Source of the DNA: an uncultured Faecalibacterium sp.
Lineage (GTDB): Bacteria; Bacillota; Clostridia; Oscillospirales; Ruminococcaceae
Length of the DNA stretch: 36,151 bases
NCBI GenBank assembly: GCA_900765105.1
Contig: CAAFQM010000038.1
Coordinates: 1 to 36,151, forward strand
Reading direction: 5' to 3'
Within the stretch, counting starts at the first letter, position 1. Every line of letters starts with the position of its first letter. The position numbers and the translations under genes are program-made. The notes beneath the pieces are model-generated. The model made no database searches, was not told where the DNA came from, and was given only the letters and a program-made list of their open reading frames with translations. Below are positions 17,310 to 27,089 of this stretch, piece after piece.

Positions 17310-17338
17310 GCGCCCCCTCACAGCAGGGGGCGCTTTTT
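17310..17338 (+). terminator. Intrinsic terminator after rplI
   Basis: GCGCCCCCT pairs with AGGGGGCGC around CACAGC, followed by five T. No promoter is visible between it and dnaB (TTGACG at 17353 is too close to the ATG), so dnaB probably relies on read-through. Confidence 0.8.
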
Positions 17339-17374
17339 GGCTTTTCAGCAATTTGACGCAGAAGGATAAAAACC

Positions 17375-18775
17375 ATGCCGAATGAACGACATTATAACAA
17401 CGAACTGAATCTGGAAAGCATGGGCATCAGCCAGCCGTTCAATATGCAGGCGGAGCAGAGCGTGCTGGGCGCGGTGCTGCTCAAGCCCGAAACGCTGACG
17501 GATCTGGTGGAGATCATCAAGCCGGAAATGTTCTACACCCGTCAGAATGCCCAGATCTGGAGCGAGATGCTGCGGCTGTTCACCGCCGACCAGACCATCG
17601 ACTTTGTCACCCTGCTGGACGCCGTTATTTCCGACGGCGTATTTCCCAGTGCGGACGAGGCAAAAGTCTACCTGACCGGTCTGGCCGAAACGGTGCCCAG
17701 CATTTCCAACGTGAAGGCCTATGCCCAGATCGTGCAGGAAAAGTATCTGGTGCGCCAGCTGATGGGTGTGGCCAAAGACATCCTGCAGGACGCCGGGGAT
17801 GAGCCGGATGCCGATCTGCTGCTGGAAAACGCCGAGCAGCGCATCTATGAGATCCGCTCCGGCCGTGACAGCAGCGCCCTGACCCCGCTTTCCTCCAGTA
17901 TGGTGGAAACGCTGACCAACCTGCAGAAGATCAGCGGCCCCGATGCCGACAAGTACAAGGGCATTCCCACCGGGTTCCGCCTGCTGGATACGGTGCTGAC
18001 GGGTCTTGGCCGCGGAGACCTGATCATTCTGGCCGCCCGCCCCGGTATGGGCAAAACCAGTTTTGCGCTGAATATCGCCACCCGCGTTGCTATGCAGCAA
18101 AAAGTTCCGGTGGCGATCTTCAGTCTCGAAATGACCAAGGAGCAGCTCACGAACCGCATCCTCTCGGCGGAGGCAGGCATCGACAGCCAGGCATTCCGCA
18201 CCGGTGCCCTGCGCGCTGAGGACTGGGAATATCTGGCCCTTGCCACCGAAAAACTGCATGATGCGCCGATCTATATGGACGATACTTCCGGTATCACCAT
18301 CACCGAGATGAAGGCCAAGATCCGCCGGGTCAATCAGGATCCTACCCGCCCCAACGTGGGCCTCATCGTCATCGACTATCTGCAGCTGATGACCACCGGC
18401 CAGCGCAGTGAGAACCGTGTGCAGGAGATCAGCTCCATCACCCGAAACCTTAAAATCATGGCCAAGGAAATGAACGTGCCCATCATCGCGCTGAGTCAGC
18501 TGTCCCGTGCGGTGGAAAAGCAGGGCAACAATTCCAGCCACCGCCCGCAGCTGTCCGACCTGCGCGACTCCGGTTCCATCGAGCAGGACGCCGACTGCGT
18601 TCTGTTCCTGTACCGCGATTCCTATTACGCCAGCCAGAACCCGGACGGTGCCGAGGTGGACGCCGACACGGCCGAGTGCATCGTGGCGAAGAACCGTCAT
18701 GGCGAGACCAGCACTGTGCCGCTGGGCTGGGACGGTGCCCACACCCGCTTTATGGATGTGGACTTCAAACGCTGA
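17375..18775 (+). CDS. dnaB: Replicative DNA helicase DnaB
   Basis: A 466-residue hexameric helicase unwinding the replication fork. The N-terminal domain contains NMQAEQSVLGAVLL; a linker leads to the RecA-like motor starting about residue 190 with GIPTGFRLLDTVLTGLGRGDLIILAARPGMGKTS (Walker A lysine K227). Also present are EMTKEQLTNRIL, the Walker B segment LIVIDYLQLM, and LSQLSRAVE. AAGGA precedes the ATG. The stop codon shares one base with the tilS ATG (TGATG), pointing to coupled translation. Confidence 0.96.
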   Translation: MPNERHYNNELNLESMGISQPFNMQAEQSVLGAVLLKPETLTDLVEIIKPEMFYTRQNAQIWSEMLRLFTADQTIDFVTLLDAVISDGVFPSADEAKVYLTGLAETVPSISNVKAYAQIVQEKYLVRQLMGVAKDILQDAGDEPDADLLLENAEQRIYEIRSGRDSSALTPLSSSMVETLTNLQKISGPDADKYKGIPTGFRLLDTVLTGLGRGDLIILAARPGMGKTSFALNIATRVAMQQKVPVAIFSLEMTKEQLTNRILSAEAGIDSQAFRTGALRAEDWEYLALATEKLHDAPIYMDDTSGITITEMKAKIRRVNQDPTRPNVGLIVIDYLQLMTTGQRSENRVQEISSITRNLKIMAKEMNVPIIALSQLSRAVEKQGNNSSHRPQLSDLRDSGSIEQDADCVLFLYRDSYYASQNPDGAEVDADTAECIVAKNRHGETSTVPLGWDGAHTRFMDVDFKR

Positions 18776-20247
18776 TGAATCGGGAAGAAATCATCGCCCG
18801 GGTGCGGGAGTTCTGCACCCGGGAAGGGCTGCTGACTCCGGGCACACCACTGCGCCTTGCGGCGGCGGTGTCCGGCGGGGCCGACAGCATGGCGCTGCTG
18901 GGCATTCTGCGTGCGCTGCAGCCGGAGTTCGGCTATGAGCTTTCGGTCTGCCATGTGAACCATGGCCTGCGGGGCGCGGCTGCCGACCGGGACGAAGCCT
19001 TTGTCCGCGCCGAGTGCGCCCGGCTGGGCGTGCCGCTGCGGGTATTCCGCGCGTCAGAACTGGCCGAAGAGGTTGGCTGTCCACCGGAACATGCCGGCGA
19101 GGACTGGGCGCGCCGCCTGCGGTACGCCTGCTTTGCGCGGCTGTGCAAAGAGGGGATAGACCGGGTCGCAACCGCCCATACTGCAAATGACCAGGCGGAG
19201 ACGCTGCTGCTGCGGCTGGCCCGGGGCACCGGGCTGCACGGTGCGGGCGGCATCCGCCCCCGGCGGGGCGTCTATCTGCGTCCACTGCTGGAACTGACCC
19301 GGCAGGATACCGAGCAGTTCTGCCGGAAGACCGGGCAGTGCTGGGTGACGGACGAGACCAACGCCACTGATGCCTATGCCCGCAACCGCCTGCGCAGTGC
19401 TGCTGTGCCTGCCCTGCAGAGCACCAACACGGCAGCGGTGGAAAATCTGGCCCGTTTCTGTGAGAAGGCGGCGCAGGCCGATGCCTACTTTGCGCAAAAG
19501 GCACAGCAGCTGCTGATGATCGCACGCCTGACGGCGGCACAGGCTGCAGACATGCCCGCGAGGGCAAGAGCGGCGCTGCAATGCGGCTGGCCGGTGTGGC
19601 GGCTGGAAGATCTGGCCGCTGCAGACGAATTGATCCTGGAAGCGGCCATGCACAGCCTTGTGGCTCCGGAGCGGGACGCTGAGGAAAAATATGTGCGGCT
19701 GCTGTGCGGCATTGTGCGGCAGGGCAGCGGCGCGGTGCAGCTGACAGGCCGGGTGCGGCTGTGCGCAGGCGGCGGGTGCTTCTGGCGCGAAGAAGCGCCT
19801 GACCCGCAGCCTGCGCAGGCGCTGCCGGAAACGCTGCCTTTTCAGCCCGAAAAACAGCCCGAAATGCGGCTGCCCGGCGGCTGGAAGGTGAAAGCAGAAC
19901 TGTTGAAAGCGGATTTTGAAGAAAAAATACAAGTCGTTCATAAAAAAGACTTAAAAAATCGGGCGGATTATGCTAGAATAACTACGTTATACACTGGCCT
20001 TGTTCTGCGTGCACGTCAGCCGGGCGACCGGTTCCGGCCTGCGGGGCGGGGCGTGAGCAAACCGCTGCGCAAGTGGATGAACGAAGCAAGCATTCCCGCC
20101 TGCCGGAGAGATCTTCTGCCGGTGCTGGCCGCAGGCAGCGAAGTTGTGTGGGTCTGCGGCGGCGGCTTTGCCGAGGGGCTTGCCCCGGACGAAAACACCG
20201 CACAGGTGCTGCAGATGGAATATGAAATGGGAGGAAACCAATCATGA
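18775..20247 (+). CDS. tilS: tRNA(Ile)-lysidine synthase
   Basis: A 490-residue enzyme that attaches lysine to C34 of the CAU-anticodon isoleucine tRNA, making it read AUA. The N-terminal PP-loop S33-G-G-A-D-S38 lies in AAAVSGGADSMALLG; CHVNHGLRGAAADRDEAFV, ATAHTANDQAETLLLRLARGTGLHG and RPLLELTR are typical. The C-terminal domain has RQPGDRFRPAGRGVSKPLRKWMNEASIP. The start overlaps the dnaB stop by one base; its end overlaps the hpt start by four. An AT-rich patch near codon 385-400 contains a likely internal promoter. Confidence 0.93.
   Translation: MNREEIIARVREFCTREGLLTPGTPLRLAAAVSGGADSMALLGILRALQPEFGYELSVCHVNHGLRGAAADRDEAFVRAECARLGVPLRVFRASELAEEVGCPPEHAGEDWARRLRYACFARLCKEGIDRVATAHTANDQAETLLLRLARGTGLHGAGGIRPRRGVYLRPLLELTRQDTEQFCRKTGQCWVTDETNATDAYARNRLRSAAVPALQSTNTAAVENLARFCEKAAQADAYFAQKAQQLLMIARLTAAQAADMPARARAALQCGWPVWRLEDLAAADELILEAAMHSLVAPERDAEEKYVRLLCGIVRQGSGAVQLTGRVRLCAGGGCFWREEAPDPQPAQALPETLPFQPEKQPEMRLPGGWKVKAELLKADFEEKIQVVHKKDLKNRADYARITTLYTGLVLRARQPGDRFRPAGRGVSKPLRKWMNEASIPACRRDLLPVLAAGSEVVWVCGGGFAEGLAPDENTAQVLQMEYEMGGNQS
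19951..19979 (+). promoter_or_regulatory. Internal promoter in tilS for hpt-ftsH
   Basis: Within a markedly A-rich stretch of the GC-rich tilS gene, TTAAAA (19951-19956) and TAGAAT (19974-19979) are 17 nt apart, with TGC in front of the -10 (extended -10). A start near 19986 would give hpt and ftsH a transcript separate from dnaB-tilS. Confidence 0.5.
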
Positions 20248-20792
20248 GCATGAACGATGATATCAAGACCGTTCTGGTCTCGGAAGAAGAACTGAAAGCA
20301 AAGGTGGCTGAGCTGGGCGCTCAGATCAGCAAGGATTACGAGGGCAAAAACCTTGTTCTGGTGTCCATCCTCAAGGGCTCTGTGGTCTTTATGGCCGACC
20401 TGATGCGCGCTGTGAGCATCCCCTGCAGCATCGACTTCATGGTCGTGTCCAGCTACGGCGGCAGCAATACCACCACCAGCGGTCTGGTCAAGATCATCAA
20501 GGATCTGGACGGCGATCTGTCCGGCAAGGATGTGCTGATCGTGGAGGATATTCTGGACACCGGCGTTACTCTGTCCAATCTGGTGCCGATGCTCAAGATG
20601 CGCAACCCCAACTCGGTGAAGATCTGCACCATCCTCGACAAGCCCAGCCGCCGCAAGGCCGACATCCAGCCCGATTACGAGGGCTTCCGTGTGCCGGACG
20701 AGTTCGTGGTGGGCTATGGTCTGGACTACGACGAGAAGTACCGCAACCTGCCCTATGTGGGTGTGCTGAAGCCTGAGATCTACGAGAAGTAA
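20244..20792 (+). CDS. hpt: Hypoxanthine phosphoribosyltransferase
   Basis: A 182-residue purine-salvage enzyme turning hypoxanthine or guanine and PRPP into IMP or GMP. The PRPP-binding motif VLIVEDILDTGVTLSNL is intact, LVSILKGSVVFMADLMRAV is the conserved loop region, and the C-terminal VGYGLDYDEKYRNLPYVGVL is family-typical. ATG 20244 overlaps the tilS stop (ATGA) and follows GGGAGGA by eight bases; the ATG two codons later is an alternative. The tilS-hpt-ftsH order is conserved across Firmicutes, and in Bacillus HprT and TilS together activate ftsH transcription (established there, not shown here). Confidence 0.95.
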   Translation: MSMNDDIKTVLVSEEELKAKVAELGAQISKDYEGKNLVLVSILKGSVVFMADLMRAVSIPCSIDFMVVSSYGGSNTTTSGLVKIIKDLDGDLSGKDVLIVEDILDTGVTLSNLVPMLKMRNPNSVKICTILDKPSRRKADIQPDYEGFRVPDEFVVGYGLDYDEKYRNLPYVGVLKPEIYEK

Positions 20793-20833
20793 GCTTCTCA
20801 TTATAATTCATCCAAGAACTGGAGTTGATTTTT

Positions 20834-22972
<2,139 letters not shown>

Positions 22973-23006
22973 CCCCGGCAAGCAACCAACGAAAGGAGCG
23001 AGTGTC

Positions 23007-24062
23007 GTGGAGGAAAATTTTGATCTGGTCGCACGGACGCGCGCAAATTATTATACCCCCGGCAGCCCGGTGCAGTTTGTCTGCGTGGAGCTGTTAAAAG
23101 GCGATGTCAGCGGCGAACATGCCGTCTGCCTGACCTTCAAGAACATTTCCAAGGTCCATCTGACGGCGCTGGAGATCCATTTCAAGTGCAAGGGTGTGGA
23201 CGGTGTGATCCTCTGTGAGGATCAGTTCGAGTACCGCGACCTGAACGTGAAGCCCGGCGAACAGTTTGGTCAGGATGATGCTGTGTTCATTACCGCAAAG
23301 GCTATTACCAGTGTGGATGTCTCGTTGTGCAGCGTGTACAACGGCAAGCGTGTGGTGAAGCTGGACAGCATCAAGCGGGTCCGTCTGCCGGCACCCCGCC
23401 GCCTGACGCCGGATCTGGAAAAGGCTTTGGAAACCCGCATGAATCGCACCGGCCTGAAGTATCAGCCGCAGGTGTTTGAAAACGGCTGGTACTGCGCCTG
23501 CGGTGCTTTCCACCCGAAAGAAGAGGACACCGTTTACTGCTCTGAGTGCGGCTGCGACCGCATCCTGCTGCAGAACGCGCTGAACACCCTGCTGCAGCCT
23601 GAACAGCCTGCAGCAGAGGACGAAGTGGAAACGGTGATCGCGCCCGAGACGCCTGCTGCTGCAGCACCGGAAGAACCGACCCGTGTTCTGGGAGCGCAGC
23701 GCCCGGCCCAGCCCATGCAGGAAGAGCCGACCCGGATCGTAAGTGCGGCACCGGTGCGGGAGCCGGAACCCCGGCAGGAAGAAGCGCCTGCCGGGCAGAC
23801 CCGCATTCTGGACGCCGAGACCCGCGCCCGGTTCCCGGGCAGTGCAGCCCGCAGCGAAGCAGACGATGGGACCCGTGTGGCCCCTGCTGCCCGCCGTGCT
23901 CAGCCTGTGGCTGAGGTGCCGGAAGAGGATGACGAAGAGGACTACGAGGACGAGCGCGACAGCGTGGCAGAAGCTCTGATCCGCTGGGTGCCGCCCATCA
24001 CGGCCATCCTCTGCGCAGGCGTGGCTCTGTGCGGATTCATTTATTACCAGTTCGTGCTGTAA
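23007..24062 (+). CDS. Tail-anchored zinc-ribbon protein of unknown function
   Basis: Not a family I can name. The 351-residue protein has an N-terminal beta-rich region (about 10-130, FVCVELLKGDVSGEHAVCLTFKNISKVHLTALEIHF, suggesting an Ig/FxLYD-like fold). A short zinc ribbon follows: C163, C165, C178 and C181 in WYCACGAFHPKEEDTVYCSECG. Next is a long acidic Pro/Ala linker and one C-terminal membrane helix (about 330-350, ITAILCAGVALCGFIYYQFVL). The linker repeats a theme: EEPTRVLGA, EEPTRIVSA, GQTRILDA, DGTRVAPA. These threonines after acidic residues look like possible Ser/Thr-kinase sites. GTG 23007 follows AGGAG by eight bases. Most of the protein would face the cytoplasm. Confidence 0.7.
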   Translation: MEENFDLVARTRANYYTPGSPVQFVCVELLKGDVSGEHAVCLTFKNISKVHLTALEIHFKCKGVDGVILCEDQFEYRDLNVKPGEQFGQDDAVFITAKAITSVDVSLCSVYNGKRVVKLDSIKRVRLPAPRRLTPDLEKALETRMNRTGLKYQPQVFENGWYCACGAFHPKEEDTVYCSECGCDRILLQNALNTLLQPEQPAAEDEVETVIAPETPAAAAPEEPTRVLGAQRPAQPMQEEPTRIVSAAPVREPEPRQEEAPAGQTRILDAETRARFPGSAARSEADDGTRVAPAARRAQPVAEVPEEDDEEDYEDERDSVAEALIRWVPPITAILCAGVALCGFIYYQFVL

Positions 24063-24075
24063 CATCATGAGCCGC

Positions 24076-24108
24076 AGCGGAGAAGGCAGTGAGCCTTCTC
24101 CGCTTTTT
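24076..24108 (+). terminator. Intrinsic terminator after the zinc-ribbon gene
   Basis: AGCGGAGAAGGC pairs perfectly with GCCTTCTCCGCT around AGTGA, followed by a T-run. It ends the hpt-ftsH-zinc-ribbon unit; the next gene starts 27 bp later without a visible promoter. Confidence 0.85.
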
Positions 24109-24134
24109 CATATCCGGAAGGGAGAAGTTGAACC

Positions 24135-24932
24135 ATGCAGGAAGAAGCTTTACAGGCAGCCTTTGAAGTCAAGGCGGCCTGCGACGAGATCAGTCGCAAA
24201 CTGCTGCGCTGGCACTGGGAGCACAAGCCCGGCAGCCACAGTCTGGACTCGCTGATCCAGCACGTTGCACAGCGCCGGGAGGAAAGCCCGGATTACTATG
24301 ACCGGACGCCGGATCTTTCCGGCAAGACCAGCTGGCAGCAGCTGGACACCACCATCTGTATGCGGGTGCTGCTGGACCCGGAAAAGGACGCTGCCCGCCC
24401 GCTGGATCTGCTGGGCAACATGGAGCACCCGGGCGCTGCCCGCCGGGCCTGCAATGCAGTGCGTACCGCCCGCAACAAGGCCGCCCACGCCGCCGACCGC
24501 ACCGAGGCTGCGCAGGCGGCGATCCTCTTCAACGAGGCGGTAGAAAGTCTGGAAGAGGGCTATGCAGGCACAGCGTTCCGGGAAAACGAGCTGGCCCGGT
24601 ACTACCGCGAAGCAGAGGATTTTCTGGCCCGCTGCGGCGCAAAGGAGCCGTCGGAACCCCGCGCAGAGGAGCAGGAACAGCCCGCAGAACGGCGCACATC
24701 CCGTGCGGCTTCCGGTTCTGCACAGAGCAAAAACAGCCGCAGCCGCAAGCAGAATGCTTCCCGCCCGGCGGCAAAGAACACCGGCAAAAAGAAGCAGCCC
24801 ACAGGGAACAGGGCAGAGCCCAAAAAGAAAACCCGGAAAAATGCGGTGCAGAACAAAACCGTCTGGGCGGTGCTGCTGGCCGCTGTGGTGCTGGGACTGC
24901 TGATGCGGGCGATCGCTATGGGACTGCTGTAA
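24135..24932 (+). CDS. Tail-anchored protein with HEPN-like domain
   Basis: A 265-residue protein of unknown function. The helical N-terminal part (about 1-165) contains LDLLGNMEHPGAARRACNAVRTARNKAAHAAD, where R113-N-K-A-A-H118 is an R-x4-H motif of the kind found in HEPN domains (Swt1-like/DUF4145 type). A strongly basic, Ser/Lys/Arg-rich linker (about 180-240) precedes a single C-terminal membrane helix (about 242-263). HEPN proteins are often RNases or nucleic-acid binders, but some have lost activity; no toxin or antitoxin partner is adjacent. GGGAG precedes the ATG by ten bases. Its tail-anchored design matches that of the preceding gene. The HEPN reading is moderate. Confidence 0.6.
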   Translation: MQEEALQAAFEVKAACDEISRKLLRWHWEHKPGSHSLDSLIQHVAQRREESPDYYDRTPDLSGKTSWQQLDTTICMRVLLDPEKDAARPLDLLGNMEHPGAARRACNAVRTARNKAAHAADRTEAAQAAILFNEAVESLEEGYAGTAFRENELARYYREAEDFLARCGAKEPSEPRAEEQEQPAERRTSRAASGSAQSKNSRSRKQNASRPAAKNTGKKKQPTGNRAEPKKKTRKNAVQNKTVWAVLLAAVVLGLLMRAIAMGLL

Positions 24933-25043
24933 AAGCAACGTTTCTGAGAATAAGTCGATTTAAAGGAGGAACAGTCGGCTCGGTTTGGACAGAGTAACCA
25001 GAAAGTTGAGACTGATTCCGGAATAAACCGGGAAAAGTGCATC

Positions 25044-25072
25044 TTGCAGACGGGGTGAAAGGGATTTATAAT
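25044..25072 (+). promoter_or_regulatory. Promoter for the lacI-type gene
   Basis: TTGCAG (25044-25049) and TATAAT (25067-25072) with a 17-nt spacer; start near 25079. Upstream, 24933-25040 holds an orphan AAAGGAGGA with no convincing frame and a TTCCGG/CCGGGAA inverted repeat. Confidence 0.7.
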
Positions 25073-25076
25073 AAAC

Positions 25077-25091
25077 TTGAAAACGTTTACA
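25077..25091. promoter_or_regulatory. LacI/CcpA-type operator at the transcription start
   Basis: TTGAAAACGTTTACA fits the LacI-family half-site pattern with central CG and also the CcpA cre consensus (WTGNAANCGNWNNCW). It begins five bases after the -10, so a bound repressor would block initiation. Self-repression by the LacI-type protein encoded 35 bp downstream is the simplest reading; a cre site is the alternative. Confidence 0.65.
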
Positions 25092-25126
25092 CAGTTCCTT
25101 GTATCTCAGAAGAGAGAGTAGTTCAG

Positions 25127-26116
25127 ATGACCATCAGCGACATTGCAAAAATGGCGGGCGTGTCCAGCGCCGCAGTCAGCCGTTACCTGAACGGCGGCCC
25201 GCTCAGCGAGCAGAAACGCGCCGCCATCCATGAAGTGATAGAAAAAACCGGCTACCACCCGGATTCCGCCGCCCAGACCCTGCGCACCGGTAAGGTGAAT
25301 CAGGTGGGCGTCATCGCGCCCAACATCGGCTCGCAGTCGGTTGGGCTGATCACCGAGGGCATTGCCCGGGAGCTGGACAGCAAAAATTATATGGTGCTGC
25401 TGGGCAACACCGGGTTGGATGCGCAGAGGGAGCTTAGCTACCTGAAGGCCATGCAGCGCAACCATGTGGCAGGTATCATCCTGCTGGGGTGCAGCTACAC
25501 GCCCCAGCTGGCGCAGGCCCTGCAGGACTGCCGCGTGCCGGTGGTGGTCACGGGGCAGCGCTTCCCGGAGGTGCCCTGCGTGTACAATGATGACTGCAGC
25601 GCCACCCGGGAGCTGACAAGATTGATGCTGGACCGCGGCCGGAAAAAAATCGTCTATATCGGCGGAAACGAGCATGATCAGGCCGTCGGCCTGCTGCGCC
25701 GCATCGGTGTGCAGGATGCGCTTGCAATGGCCGGACAGAACAGCGAAGATCTGACGCGGATCTGCTGCACAGCCTTTACCATGGAAGAGGGCGAGCGCTG
25801 CATGAAGGAGCTGCTGACGGCCCGCCCGGAGCTGGACGGCGTAGTCTGTGTGACCGACACGGTGGCCTTTGGTGCCATGCACGCACTGAAACAGGCCGGG
25901 CGGAAGATCGGCGGGGACGTGAGTCTTGCCGGCGTGGGCGACAGCTGGGTCGGCAGTGTGACCGAGCCGGGGCTGACGACCGTGCAGTTCTATCAGAAGC
26001 AGATCGGCGAGGAAGCTGCCCGGATGCTGCTGCAGATGCTGGACGAAAAAGAACATGGCGGCCCGGTGCGTCAGGTGACGCTGGGCTACCGGGTCGTGGA
26101 GCGCGGCTCTATCTGA
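25127..26116 (+). CDS. LacI family transcriptional regulator
   Basis: A 329-residue repressor. Residues 1-22 form the helix-turn-helix TISDIAKMAGVSSAAVSRYLNGG, followed by the hinge region ending RTGKVNQVGVIAPN. The periplasmic-binding-protein-like effector domain fills the rest, with CSYTPQLA, VCVTDTVAFGAMHAL and GVGDSWVGSVTEPGLTTVQF typical of the family, closest by eye to sucrose-type (ScrR-like) repressors. Effector unknown. ATG 25127 begins the conserved DNA-binding domain; the upstream frame would start before the promoter. A HAD phosphatase gene follows after 13 bp and is likely co-regulated. Confidence 0.93.
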   Translation: MTISDIAKMAGVSSAAVSRYLNGGPLSEQKRAAIHEVIEKTGYHPDSAAQTLRTGKVNQVGVIAPNIGSQSVGLITEGIARELDSKNYMVLLGNTGLDAQRELSYLKAMQRNHVAGIILLGCSYTPQLAQALQDCRVPVVVTGQRFPEVPCVYNDDCSATRELTRLMLDRGRKKIVYIGGNEHDQAVGLLRRIGVQDALAMAGQNSEDLTRICCTAFTMEEGERCMKELLTARPELDGVVCVTDTVAFGAMHALKQAGRKIGGDVSLAGVGDSWVGSVTEPGLTTVQFYQKQIGEEAARMLLQMLDEKEHGGPVRQVTLGYRVVERGSI

Positions 26117-26129
26117 GAGAGGGAAATGT

Positions 26130-26975
26130 ATGGAACGGAAGCTGATTTTTCTGGATATCGACGGCACCCTTCTGCCGCCGGGCGATATGCTGGTGCCGGA
26201 AAGCACCCTGCGCACGCTGGAACAGGCAAAGGCCAACGGCCACAAACTGTTCCTCTGCACAGGCCGCAACTACCGTATGACCGAACCGCTGCTTCGGCAC
26301 GACTGCTTTGCGGGCGCGGTGTGCAGCGCAGGCGGCTATGTGCTCTGCGACGGCAAGGTGCTGGTGGATCTCCCCATGGAGCCGCAGCAGGCCGAGGGCG
26401 TGCGTGCGGCACTGGAACGCCATGGCGTGGAATGCACGCTGGAAGCCCGGGACGCTACCTTTGGCGGCAGCGAGATGATCAAGCGCTGGAGCTTTACCCA
26501 CCAGAAGGGAAAAGCACTGAACAGCGAAGCCGAGCGCTGGCGCAAGGCTATGGAAGAGGGCATGTCCATTATCCCGTTGAGCGAATACCGGGGCCAGCCG
26601 TTGTACAAGATCGTGTTTATCGCCAACCACGAGAGCGATTTGAACGAAGCAAAGCAGCTGTATGAAGACCAGTTCGTCTTCTGTGAGAGCAAGCTGGACA
26701 AGCTGACCGGCGGCTTCGTAAACGGCGAACTCATCAACCGCAAGTTTGATAAGGGCACCGGCATCAAGGCTATCTGCGACCATCTGGGCTGCACGCTGGC
26801 CGATACCATCGGCTTCGGCGACAGTGACAACGACCTGCAGATGACCGATGTGGCCGGTATCAGCGTGTGTATGGAAAACGGCTCGGAGAACCTCAAAAAG
26901 CGCTGCGACCGCATTGCACCCTCGGTGTATGATGATGGCATTACCAAAGAATTCAAGGTTCTGGGCCTGATTTGA
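26130..26975 (+). CDS. HAD hydrolase, Cof/IIB subfamily
   Basis: A 281-residue phosphatase. Motif I FLDIDGTLL carries D9 and D11; motif II is LFLCTGRN; the motif III/IV region has KGTGIKAICDHLG and GFGDSDNDLQM. The C2-type cap lies between (about 85-190). Such enzymes dephosphorylate sugar phosphates, FMN or other small metabolites; the sequence does not fix the substrate. Co-transcription with a LacI-type sugar regulator suggests sugar-phosphate clean-up. GAGAGGGA precedes the ATG by six bases; a long hairpin follows the stop. Confidence 0.9.
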   Translation: MERKLIFLDIDGTLLPPGDMLVPESTLRTLEQAKANGHKLFLCTGRNYRMTEPLLRHDCFAGAVCSAGGYVLCDGKVLVDLPMEPQQAEGVRAALERHGVECTLEARDATFGGSEMIKRWSFTHQKGKALNSEAERWRKAMEEGMSIIPLSEYRGQPLYKIVFIANHESDLNEAKQLYEDQFVFCESKLDKLTGGFVNGELINRKFDKGTGIKAICDHLGCTLADTIGFGDSDNDLQMTDVAGISVCMENGSENLKKRCDRIAPSVYDDGITKEFKVLGLI

Positions 26976-26979
26976 TGAA

Positions 26980-27015
26980 AAAGCTCCTGCGGAGAAAATT
27001 CTCTGCAGGAGCTTT
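26980..27015 (+). terminator. Terminator-like hairpin after the HAD gene
   Basis: AAAGCTCCTGC pairs with GCAGGAGCTTT, and inside it GAGAA pairs with TTCTC, giving a long stem. The T-run after it is short and interrupted (TTTGCTGCTTT), so termination may be partial. Confidence 0.6.
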
Positions 27016-27028
27016 GCTGCTTTAAAGC

Positions 27029-27057
27029 TTTCCGTTATGCGGAAAACGTGGTAAAAT
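27029..27057 (+). promoter_or_regulatory. Probable promoter for cutC
   Basis: TAAAAT (27052-27057) preceded by TGG forms an extended -10; at 17-nt spacing the -35 is TTTCCG, a weak match. A TTCCG/CGGAA inverted repeat spans the -35 and spacer. Confidence 0.4.
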
Positions 27058-27089
27058 CAAAGAAACGACAAACACGGGAGGAAACGAAA

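Noticed and set aside
17353..17358. TTGACG as a dnaB promoter
   Set aside because: The matching -10 would fall inside the dnaB coding region after its ATG, so it cannot drive the full gene.
24965..25020. Leader peptide after the orphan AAAGGAGGA upstream of the lacI-type gene
   Set aside because: The only nearby frame starts with TTG about 17 bases away, is about 14 codons long, lies upstream of the mapped promoter elements, and has no regulatory residues.
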